A stretch of 25,956 bases of DNA from Ignavibacteria bacterium UBA961 (lineage in GTDB: Bacteria; Bacteroidota; Ignavibacteria; Kapaibacteriales; UBA961). Within the stretch, counting starts at the first letter, position 1. The number at the start of each line of letters is the position of its first letter. Made by a program: the position numbers and the translations under genes. Shown here one piece after another: positions 1-7,276 of the stretch. The notes beneath the pieces were generated by a model. It had not been told where the DNA came from and did no database searches. It was given only the letters and a program-made list of their open reading frames with translations. The stretch covers positions 1-25,956 of the forward strand of contig DBCJ01000140.1 of assembly GCA_002293005.1 (NCBI GenBank). Direction: 5' to 3'.

Positions 1-1
1 G

Positions 2-433
2 AAAGATGAAATTGCAGAAGAGATGGTGTCAACCAATCTTCTTGGCGTATTCTATACCGTTAAATATGCATTTCAATTATTATCGAATGTTTCAGGACCG
101 AAAACCATTGTAGGCATACATTCCATTGCCGCAACAACAATATTCAATGGAGCTTCGGTGTATTCAGCGACAAAAGCAGGAACGCTTGCCATGTTGCGCT
201 CTTTCAGGGAAGAAGCCCGTTCTCATGGAATCAGTGTGATTGATGTACTGCCGGGAGCAACACGCACACCGATTTGGTCGAAAGACATGCTAAATGATAG
301 AGGAAATGACATGATGGATCCTGATACCATTGCCAAGATCATCATTTCCGCATTGGAGCAGGGAAGAACCGATGAAGATTCTATCACGCATATTGATGAA
401 ATCGTGATCAGGCCTTGGACCGGAAACTTATGA
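2..433 (+). CDS. Short-chain dehydrogenase/reductase, 3' portion (5' end outside window)
   Basis: The reading frame is open from the first bases of the window, so the N-terminal Rossmann half with the NAD(P)-binding glycine motif lies upstream. What remains shows the classical SDR catalytic part: an NLLGVF segment (helix alpha-E region), a Ser in GIHSIAA, and the YxxxK pair in YSATKAG (Tyr codon near 161), followed by the PGATRTPIW stretch that closes over substrate. The C-terminal IDEIVIRP ending is common in the NADP-dependent subgroup resembling YdfG and 3-oxoacyl-ACP reductase-like enzymes. Substrate cannot be told. It converges on the glycosyltransferase gene on the other strand, and the two stop codons overlap by 6 bp, so there is no room for a terminator between them. 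Confidence 0.9.
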   Translation, partial: KDEIAEEMVSTNLLGVFYTVKYAFQLLSNVSGPKTIVGIHSIAATTIFNGASVYSATKAGTLAMLRSFREEARSHGISVIDVLPGATRTPIWSKDMLNDRGNDMMDPDTIAKIIISALEQGRTDEDSITHIDEIVIRPWTGNL

Positions 434-1558
434 ATTATCTAATTGCAAGAGTAATTGCGTTGCATGAATCACATCAATGATCTGTATGTCGGCAACAATG
501 CTTGTTGTAGACTCCACTCGCACATGGTTCACGCGAAATGGACTCCATTCATCAGCAACCACTTTGGGTCTTTGCTGATCCAAGAGAATAATCGGACATC
601 CCACACTCGTAGCCAAATGCACGAAACCTGTATCGGGTGACATTGCGCAAACGGCCATGGACAATGCCATACCGATTTCCTGAAGTTCTCTTCTAAATGG
701 ATAATAAGAAATGTTAGGGAATTCTGATTGAATGGACTCAATGAGTGATTGTTCCTTCGGCATTCCAAAAAGCAAAGGAATGAACCCATTTTCCAAAAGA
801 TAACCCAGATATGCCTTGTATGAATGGATCGGCCATATATTCCTTTCTTGTCCGACAGATAAATTTACCGCTATGAAATTCTTCTCCTTCAGCCCCAATT
901 CCTTGATTGTTTGCCGAGCGTTTTGTTCATGTTGTTCAAGAGCAGGCAACCATGGATTTCTTTCCTCATCCGAATATGTGAGTCCAAATGTTTCCACGCC
1001 CAGCATGAACATTTTGTCCCACATCGAAATCATCGATGATGCCAGTTTTGATTGCACAGAGAAATATGATGCATAGCGTTTCCCGGCAAAGACAGTGCTA
1101 CTGATGGTATTGGATCCTGACAATAATCGAATGAGTATCCCATTTTTAGAAGTGCGCGCAGTATAGCAATTCACGATAATGTCAAAATCCAGCGAGCGTA
1201 TTGCACGAATTTCCTGTAGATGAAGATGAGGAGCAGAGAGAATATTTGGAGTCACCACATGTATATGATCCACGGCTTCACAATATGTGAGAATAGAACT
1301 GTTTGATTTGGTGCAAAGAACATGAATCTCTGCTTCAGGGAAATTCCGTTTCACGAGTCGAAATAATGGCAAAGTGATGATCATATCACCCAATACATCA
1401 TGCCTCAAAAAAAGAATTTTGCTTCCCGGAAGCACAGGGAAAGGATATTCTGCCTTCTTTGGTGAAAAAACAGCTTTTGCAAGTACATGACCCAGCTTTC
1501 TGAAGGGTGATTCGAGAAGATGTTGTATGTCTTTTCTTGAGACTCTGCGCTGATTCAT
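428..1558 (-). CDS. Glycosyltransferase family 9 (heptosyltransferase-like)
   Basis: This 376-residue protein carries both GT9 signatures. Near residues 46-80 is the N-terminal block KILFLRHDVLGDMIITLP followed by an FPEAEIHVL strand. Near the C-terminus is the donor-site block SPDTGFVHLATSVGCPIILL. GT9 enzymes transfer ADP-heptose or related sugars onto lipopolysaccharide core or other surface glycans at the cytoplasmic membrane face. I chose ATG at 1558 over an in-frame GTG at 1561. It forms a TGATG overlap with the stop of the upstream glycosyltransferase, which suggests translational coupling. The residue 1-40 extension before the first strand is longer than in typical WaaC/WaaF. Exact donor and acceptor are unknown. 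Confidence 0.9.
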   Translation of the reverse strand: MNQRRVSRKDIQHLLESPFRKLGHVLAKAVFSPKKAEYPFPVLPGSKILFLRHDVLGDMIITLPLFRLVKRNFPEAEIHVLCTKSNSSILTYCEAVDHIHVVTPNILSAPHLHLQEIRAIRSLDFDIIVNCYTARTSKNGILIRLLSGSNTISSTVFAGKRYASYFSVQSKLASSMISMWDKMFMLGVETFGLTYSDEERNPWLPALEQHEQNARQTIKELGLKEKNFIAVNLSVGQERNIWPIHSYKAYLGYLLENGFIPLLFGMPKEQSLIESIQSEFPNISYYPFRRELQEIGMALSMAVCAMSPDTGFVHLATSVGCPIILLDQQRPKVVADEWSPFRVNHVRVESTTSIVADIQIIDVIHATQLLLQLDNS

Positions 1559-2436
1559 CACATTAACTCATAATTCCGATATTCAAATACTCTCTTGCCG
1601 GTTAGTCGCTCAAATGCATCACATATAGCCACTGCAAAAGGTCTGGGTAATCTTCTTTTGGGATCAAAATGTTTGGTCCATAACTCATCCTCTTTGATTC
1701 TTTCCCGCATGATTTCGGGGTGGGTGCCGGAAAAATCTCCAAGTTCATAACATGTTGGAAATTCCTCTGATTTTGGAAGATGCTCTTCCAGCCATGCATC
1801 ATCATGATATAATCTTCCAAAAGCCGCTTGTTTTCGAAGATAAGCCGAGGGATTTCGTACCCAGCCATAATGATAAACATGAACAGGAATGTCCAATACC
1901 CGTAATTTTCTAAATATAGATGCAGACTCCCGGACTCTGAATCCTTGTGCATCTTTCCAAGAGGTGATTGAACCTGTATTCCTAAATGCTCGAATCTCCT
2001 TCCGATACCACTGTCTGCCCATGCCGATATGTTCATAATCACCAAAAAAATGAAGATACTTGAAAAGTAGTCCTTCAATTTCTCGTTTTTTCTCTGCCTT
2101 CATCATCGAAGTTTTGAGCAATTCGATTTCTTTTTCATGCAAAACCTCATCGGCTTGCAGATATATGATCCAATCTCCCGAGCACTGTTCAAGTGCGATA
2201 TTTGTCTGTTGAGCAAGGATTCTTCCACCTTCTCGCATCGAATCATCCCATATTGTTTCGATGATCTTGATCTTTGGATTATCCAATGATTGCACATATT
2301 TCAGCGTGTCATCCTCGGAATTACCGACTGCAATTACCACTTCATCACATATCGAAAGTAAGGACTGAAGCGATTCTTTGACCGGATAACCGAGTAAAAA
2401 GCCATTTCTGACAAATGTACAACCGCTGATTTTCAT
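1558..2436 (-). CDS. Glycosyltransferase family 2
   Basis: The 292-residue product begins MKISGCTFVRNG, the first strand of a GT-A fold. It continues with a donor-binding region (DEVVIAVGNSEDDT, residues 31-44) and the metal-site segment YLQADEVLH at about 92-100, where the usual DxD reads QADE. That variation occurs in the WaaE-like branch, which uses DADE/QADE. The C-terminal third is rich in aromatic and basic residues and ends in a region also seen in LPS-core GT2 enzymes. I placed the start at 2436 because an upstream in-frame ATG would add twelve residues before a canonical first strand. The gene is coupled to the GT9 gene (TGATG), so the two probably act on the same surface glycan. Confidence 0.85.
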   Translation of the reverse strand: MKISGCTFVRNGFLLGYPVKESLQSLLSICDEVVIAVGNSEDDTLKYVQSLDNPKIKIIETIWDDSMREGGRILAQQTNIALEQCSGDWIIYLQADEVLHEKEIELLKTSMMKAEKKREIEGLLFKYLHFFGDYEHIGMGRQWYRKEIRAFRNTGSITSWKDAQGFRVRESASIFRKLRVLDIPVHVYHYGWVRNPSAYLRKQAAFGRLYHDDAWLEEHLPKSEEFPTCYELGDFSGTHPEIMRERIKEDELWTKHFDPKRRLPRPFAVAICDAFERLTGKRVFEYRNYELM

Positions 2437-2455
2437 AGAAATTCCATAATTCTTG

Positions 2456-2482
2456 TTGACAAATCTCTGCATTTGTTGTCAA
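2456..2482. promoter_or_regulatory. Inverted repeat in divergent intergenic region (candidate operator)
   Basis: TTGACAA at 2456-2462 is mirrored by TTGTCAA at 2476-2482 with a 13-bp spacer. It sits between the divergently transcribed GT2 gene and the secreted-protein gene. The 7-bp arms could bind a dimeric regulator, but a chance match cannot be excluded in AT-rich sequence. Confidence 0.3.
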
Positions 2483-2502
2483 TGTATATCAATGAAAAAT
2501 CA

Positions 2503-2510
2503 TAGTTTTG
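2503..2510 (+). promoter_or_regulatory. Candidate -7 element for the secreted protein gene
   Basis: TAGTTTTG matches the Bacteroidota -7 consensus TAnnTTTG exactly and lies 32 nt before the ATG at 2543. The nearest upstream TTG is 24 bp away, longer than the usual 19-21, so the -33 box is weak. The position argues against starts at 2453 or 2492, which lie upstream of the element. Confidence 0.5.
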
Positions 2511-2542
2511 TCCAATTCTTATTCACTTATCGAACAATATTC

Positions 2543-3262
2543 ATGAAAGCATATATTTTTCTATTATCGCTCGGGCTATTCGCTTCAACACAATTCATCA
2601 AAGCTCAGGAAAGTAGTTATTCTATTTTTCCTGGTACTGTTGACATGTCTTGGGATTATACCGAAGACTTGGACATGAAAGCCTATATATCAAGTAGTTC
2701 CATGTTGAATCAAGACATTGAATATACTGTAACAGCACTTGATATTCCAGAACAGTGGCAAGATCTCATCATTACTCAATTTTGCGATGTTCAATCATGC
2801 TATGATTTTCGTTGGTTTAAATTGGGCGATAAAAAAGAAATGAAACTGTTTGCCAATCAAAAGAATGGGATCTTGAAAGTGGATTTTCTTTTGCCAATGG
2901 ATACCGTCGTCACGATTCAACCTGGCGCAGCTGAAATTGCTCTTGCTTTCAACCGAAAAGGAGAAACAAAACAAGATACCCTCAGATTTTTGGTCAATAA
3001 ATCAGCAACAGGCATCAAAGAATCAAATGAACAAAGCGGATTGAATATCGTTCAAATGCCGAATGAAACTGTTCAAATTTCAAACAGCATTGGAATATCC
3101 GAAATTAAAATATATGATATCACTGGAACAATGCGTGAGGTTCACCAATGTGGAAATGCACAACTTGCGGTGATTTCCATGAGTGAATTTACAAGTGGTT
3201 TATATCTCCTTCGCATTAAAGGCAAAGATGGGAAAGAATACTCAGCCACCATCATTCAATAA
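2543..3262 (+). CDS. Secreted protein with type IX-like C-terminal sorting domain
   Basis: This 239-residue protein starts with a clear signal peptide (MKAYIFLLSLGLFASTQFIKAQ). A beta-rich middle portion without a recognised domain follows; it contains two cysteines spaced CDVQSC that could form a disulfide. The last 70 residues look like a Por-secretion (type A, TIGR04183-like) sorting domain: IKIYDITG, then a SGLYLLRIKG turn, ending in the short strand YSATIIQ. Proteins with this tail are exported across the outer membrane by the type IX system and often anchored to the surface. The usual YPNP entry to the domain is degenerate (VQMPNET). Function of the body is unknown. Confidence 0.8.
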   Translation: MKAYIFLLSLGLFASTQFIKAQESSYSIFPGTVDMSWDYTEDLDMKAYISSSSMLNQDIEYTVTALDIPEQWQDLIITQFCDVQSCYDFRWFKLGDKKEMKLFANQKNGILKVDFLLPMDTVVTIQPGAAEIALAFNRKGETKQDTLRFLVNKSATGIKESNEQSGLNIVQMPNETVQISNSIGISEIKIYDITGTMREVHQCGNAQLAVISMSEFTSGLYLLRIKGKDGKEYSATIIQ

Positions 3263-3283
3263 GAAAAACAGAATGATTCATTC

Positions 3284-3316
3284 AAAGACTCGAACTTGTT
3301 TCGGGTCTTTTTTTTT
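3284..3316 (+). terminator. Rho-independent terminator, probably serving both converging genes
   Basis: AAAGACTCGAA (3284-3294) pairs with TTCGGGTCTTT (3300-3310, one G-U pair) around a 5-nt loop and is followed by a run of eight or nine T. The T run continues into the stop codon of the minus-strand gene ending at 3315. The stem also precedes A-rich sequence in the other direction, so it may act bidirectionally. Confidence 0.85.
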
Positions 3317-5915
3317 ATGAGAATGTGCTGAAATAATAATAGAGATAATTGAATATGCTCACTTTGCTTGAATAGTAGGTGAGAATGATCCCGATGAATA
3401 GTGTCAATAATCCGGAACCACCTGCATATACATAGAGGGAACGAATATCAAATACAACAGAAGTTGATTTGAGCATTCTTGCAAAGTACCACACAAATAA
3501 AGCAAGCATGAGAATCATGAGCCACATGGCTGATCCTGTTGCAGACAATACTTTGAACAGTGCAAGTGCAATTGGTAGAAGGAGCAGGAAGGGAAGGGCG
3601 GACCAAACGGAAATGGTGAATGCATCAATGAAGAACAATCTTGTTCGAGTGATGAAAGCTGAAAACAAAATGATTCCCGCAACTCCTGCATGTGCGGCAA
3701 TGCCAATAAATGTAAAGAAGAAAAATCCAAGTTCAGGAGTCCATGTTATTTCATTTAGCAATGTTCTGAGAAATCCTGTGGGGAGTAGAATCATATACAA
3801 GTATTCTGTACCGAATGAACTCCTGAACACAAATAGCATTGTGGAAAGAACAATTGCCAAAGTCGCCGAAGAAAGAAGCCCCACAGACAATGTTTGACCC
3901 AATGATAGCAATCTTTGATCTCTGATATCCGAGTAGAAATTATATGGTCTGATCAAGGCTCGAAGCATATATTCTCTCAATCTTCGAAACTTGCTGATCA
4001 GTACAAAAAATGCTATTCCCAAACTGAAGCTGAGAAAGATGAAAATGAGCGGTGTATCACTATTTGTGGTGCCTGATCGCAATAGTGGCTCTTTCTCATC
4101 ATTTAATAATGCTTTGAACATTGCATAGGACAATCTGGGTTGTCTATTGAGATCTGTCAAACCGCTGGTACTTATATTCTGATCTTCGGGATCCGTGATT
4201 GTGATTGCTCTGGCAGTGATAAAATCATTGAAACTCCAAATGATAATACCTGCCACGGAAGCTTGCTTAACTGTGCGATATCCATCCCGTATATATTGTG
4301 CTTGAGATTCAACGGAGAGAGGATCAGAAAAACCATTGAGATTTTGGGGTTGCACGGGTTTTCCCAAATGCACAATCATCGGTTGATTTCCGGCTAGAGA
4401 TTTCAATCTTAGAATTTCTTTCAATTGACTCTCACCTGGCTCCCATTTAGTGGAAGAACGGGCTATCAATAAGTCTGTGTTTTGCTCATCAATCGTTTTT
4501 GTTCCAAATCGAATGGATTTATAGAGAATCTTTGAACTTACGGATCTGAACAGAGAAGCAATTTTTTTTGTGAATGCTTTGCTTAGCTTCGAATTTTCTT
4601 GTAATCCATCAGAAATTCCATATCCGAAAATCGATGGATTTCTGTCATAAGTATTTGCCATTCGACTAGCAATATTCGTGATGCGAACAAGAAAGTCTTC
4701 ATCTTCCAAAAGTCCCGAAGGATAATCATATACGGGAAGATCGGACAAAATGAAAATACCATTCACATTGCATTGATGTACAAAATAAGGATGCGGATTT
4801 CCTGACTTGATGCGAATCGAATTCACACCCAAAGTTTTGAGAGAGAGTATGTCCCTCTGTATTTGCTGAGCAGTCATTGTTTGGCCGAGACCCGACACAT
4901 GCTCATAATAATCCACTGCTTTCAGAATAAATGGCTCATTATTCAGAAAAATAGTAGGTGTGCCATTCACAATGGCTGACTTCGTCTTGTAAAATCCAAC
5001 AGGTACTGTATAATCATCAATTGCAGAACCATTATGTGTAATTCGGATTGACATCTCATAGAGATTGGGAACTGCAGGAGACCATAATCCTGGATTATTC
5101 AGGCGAATGTCGAGTGCTGTATTGACAGTTCGATCTCTTTCAATGATGATTGTTTTTTCGGGACTTGATGCAATCACTTCATCCGTCCCATAACGACGAA
5201 GTACAGCATTAACGGTAAATGAAACTTTCTTGAGAGATATTGCCCCATACATGTCCTCACCACCCAATCGCTCGATTGCACCGGATCGGATGGATAATTG
5301 CGTTGATAACTGACATGCAGTGAGATTATCATTGAAGAATGTCTTTTGTTGCACATCTTCAATGGCTACATGCTGACTGCCAATCAAAAGCATTTCACGA
5401 ATGATTCCGGAATAGGATCTTTGTGCAAAGATATGTCTAGAAGCGTGGGCAGGTGGCGGAGTGATTTGCATCTCAAGTAGATTCAATCCGGCCAATAATT
5501 TGGATTCGGGTAAGCGTATCGAAAATGGAGCCATGCCGGCAAAATATCTACCTACATATTTTCCATTGAGATATAATTCGATGTCTTCATTTGTCCCCAA
5601 TGAATGAAGAGACCAATTATACATATACAATTGCTTCTTATCAATCTTAATGGATCTCCTGAATCGCACTTTCCCTGCTTTTGTTTCCGACATCGGAAGT
5701 GTGACTTGTTCCCATGATGAACCATCATCTTCGCTTTTTTCCCAAAGACCTGCCAGACTTCTCACAATTCTTGATTGTGAAGGCATGAAAATTCGTAATT
5801 GCTCATTTGTGAACCGCGCATATGTTTGCTGAGCTTCGCACTTAGAAACAGTGAAAGCCATGAGCAAAAACGGAAGCGAACAAAAGAGTATAAGTCTTTG
5901 AAAAGAAAGAGTCAT
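3315..5915 (-). CDS. GH2-like pseudo-glycosidase fused to a C-terminal polytopic membrane domain
   Basis: The 866-residue product has a signal peptide (ending near the CEAQQ at residue 30). Then come a jelly-roll sugar-binding domain (about 50-190), an Ig-like domain (about 230-310), and a GH2-type TIM barrel (about 315-605). The barrel is recognisable from ILKAVDYYEH, LGVNSIRIKSGNPHP, RNPSIFGYG and GIIIWSFNDF. Where GH2 enzymes have the acid/base in a GNE motif, this protein reads ISDG; where the nucleophile Glu follows the PLILCE strand, it reads PMIVHL. Both catalytic glutamates therefore appear absent. After residue 622 there are about six or seven hydrophobic segments, resembling a Yip1-type membrane domain in layout. 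An ATG at 5915 is preferred to the GTG at 5918. The role is probably glycan binding or sensing at the envelope rather than hydrolysis; that is inference. Confidence 0.8.
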   Translation of the reverse strand: MTLSFQRLILFCSLPFLLMAFTVSKCEAQQTYARFTNEQLRIFMPSQSRIVRSLAGLWEKSEDDGSSWEQVTLPMSETKAGKVRFRRSIKIDKKQLYMYNWSLHSLGTNEDIELYLNGKYVGRYFAGMAPFSIRLPESKLLAGLNLLEMQITPPPAHASRHIFAQRSYSGIIREMLLIGSQHVAIEDVQQKTFFNDNLTACQLSTQLSIRSGAIERLGGEDMYGAISLKKVSFTVNAVLRRYGTDEVIASSPEKTIIIERDRTVNTALDIRLNNPGLWSPAVPNLYEMSIRITHNGSAIDDYTVPVGFYKTKSAIVNGTPTIFLNNEPFILKAVDYYEHVSGLGQTMTAQQIQRDILSLKTLGVNSIRIKSGNPHPYFVHQCNVNGIFILSDLPVYDYPSGLLEDEDFLVRITNIASRMANTYDRNPSIFGYGISDGLQENSKLSKAFTKKIASLFRSVSSKILYKSIRFGTKTIDEQNTDLLIARSSTKWEPGESQLKEILRLKSLAGNQPMIVHLGKPVQPQNLNGFSDPLSVESQAQYIRDGYRTVKQASVAGIIIWSFNDFITARAITITDPEDQNISTSGLTDLNRQPRLSYAMFKALLNDEKEPLLRSGTTNSDTPLIFIFLSFSLGIAFFVLISKFRRLREYMLRALIRPYNFYSDIRDQRLLSLGQTLSVGLLSSATLAIVLSTMLFVFRSSFGTEYLYMILLPTGFLRTLLNEITWTPELGFFFFTFIGIAAHAGVAGIILFSAFITRTRLFFIDAFTISVWSALPFLLLLPIALALFKVLSATGSAMWLMILMLALFVWYFARMLKSTSVVFDIRSLYVYAGGSGLLTLFIGIILTYYSSKVSIFNYLYYYFSTFS

Positions 5916-5956
5916 CACTTGTCGTAAATAATTGCAATTTCAGTGGATGCGAGTGA

Positions 5957-5964
5957 CAAACTTA
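5957..5964 (-). promoter_or_regulatory. Candidate -7 element for the GH2-like gene
   Basis: TAAGTTTG on the minus strand is an exact TAnnTTTG match and uses the stop codon of the preceding aminotransferase gene as its TA. It lies 41 nt before the ATG at 5915. An ATTG sits 22 bp further upstream as a possible -33 box. Confidence 0.4.
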
Positions 5965-7191
5965 CAATCTTTTTGCCTTTTTTCCACAATTGCAATCAAG
6001 ACACTCCTTATTCATTGTATTCGAGGGGTCTGCATAGAAATCTGCGATTGTTTTTGCCACATATTGTATCTGATCTCTTGTCAATTCCGGGAAAATAGGC
6101 AAAGCCAATACATCCTTGGCCGCACAATCTGAGACTGGAAAATGCTGTCCGGAGGAAGGTAATTCTTGAAAACAAGGCTGTTCGTGAAATGGAATGGGAT
6201 AATAGACTTCCGTACCGATTCCATGCTCGGCCAAATATGCTCGCAAAGCATTGCGATATTGAACTCGAATCACAAATTGATTGAAAATATGATGATTGGG
6301 AGCATGTTCAGTTTTATTGGGCATACCGGGAAGCAAAATGCGATTTGCATCATTGAATTCGGTATTTCCGGGTTCTTGAGATAAGCCTAATTCTTGGAAT
6401 AAACTGACATATAATGCTGCATTCGATCTTCTTGCCTGATGCCAGGATTCCAAATACGGAAATTTTATATTCAAAACTGCCGCCTGAAGAGCATCAATGC
6501 GGAAATTACCACCAACAAAGCCATGTTTATAGCGCTCTATCTGACCATGATTACGCATTTGTTGCAAATGCACGAATAAGGCATCATCATTCGTGGTGAT
6601 GAGTCCTGCATCGCCAAATGCACCAAGATTTTTTGTGGGATAAAAGGAAAAACACCCCATGAGACCTATTGAACCAACTGGACGACCATCAGCCATCTGC
6701 GTACCAATTGCTTGGGCGCAATCCTCAATCACCGGAATATTGTGAGCATTTGCAATCTTCATGATTGCATCCATATCAGCGGCTTGACCATATAAATGGA
6801 CAGGTATGATGGCTTTTGTCTTTTCTGTGATTGCCTTTTCAATGAGAGCGGGCTCAATCATGAATGTAACGGGATCGACATCCACAAAAACCGGTTCTGC
6901 ATGCAATCGAGAAACCACGCCGGCAGTGGCAAAAAAAGAATATGTGGGAAGAATTACTTGATCTCCCGGGCCGATATTCAATGCCATGAGAGCCATCAGC
7001 AATGCATCAGTACCGCTTGAAACTCCAAGTGCATGTTTGGTTTTGCAATACTCAGCCGAAATTTGCTCCAATTGCTCTACTTCTTTTCCGAGAATGAGTG
7101 ATTGTGATTCCATGAGTGAAAGAATCTTTGGTTCAATTTCACTGCGTAGTGTGGCATATTGAAGTTTGAGATCGAGCAGAGGAACATTCAT
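5962..7191 (-). CDS. DegT/DnrJ/EryC1/StrS-family PLP-dependent sugar aminotransferase
   Basis: The 409-residue protein has the full family layout. MNVPLLDLKLQY opens the protein. SSGTDALLMAL (58-68) binds the PLP phosphate. VIEDCAQAIG (154-163) supplies the Asp contacting the pyridine nitrogen. SFYPTKNLGAFGDAG carries the Schiff-base lysine at about 187. NFRIDALQAAVL follows. These enzymes aminate keto-sugar nucleotides (WbpE/FdtB/ArnB type) for LPS O-antigen, capsule or protein glycosylation. Neighbouring glycosyltransferases fit that role. An unusual lysine-rich tail with three cysteines (ECLDCNCGKK, Cys 397, 400 and 402) extends past the normal end. Exact sugar substrate is not resolvable. 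Confidence 0.93.
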   Translation of the reverse strand: MNVPLLDLKLQYATLRSEIEPKILSLMESQSLILGKEVEQLEQISAEYCKTKHALGVSSGTDALLMALMALNIGPGDQVILPTYSFFATAGVVSRLHAEPVFVDVDPVTFMIEPALIEKAITEKTKAIIPVHLYGQAADMDAIMKIANAHNIPVIEDCAQAIGTQMADGRPVGSIGLMGCFSFYPTKNLGAFGDAGLITTNDDALFVHLQQMRNHGQIERYKHGFVGGNFRIDALQAAVLNIKFPYLESWHQARRSNAALYVSLFQELGLSQEPGNTEFNDANRILLPGMPNKTEHAPNHHIFNQFVIRVQYRNALRAYLAEHGIGTEVYYPIPFHEQPCFQELPSSGQHFPVSDCAAKDVLALPIFPELTRDQIQYVAKTIADFYADPSNTMNKECLDCNCGKKAKRL

Positions 7192-7239
7192 GTTTTGATT
7201 CGAATTTGTTCAAAAAAAGTCCCGTCAATTTACGCAATA

Positions 7240-7274
7240 TCAAAGAAAACAAAGAAGCCCCAAAAAGGGGCCTC
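7240..7274 (-). terminator. Rho-independent terminator of glnN
   Basis: On the minus strand GAGGCCCC pairs with GGGGCTTC around a TTTTT loop (stem 7254-7261 with 7267-7274) and is followed by a T-rich tract. It starts 3 nt past the glnN stop codon and separates glnN from the downstream aminotransferase gene. Confidence 0.85.
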
Positions 7275-7276
7275 AA

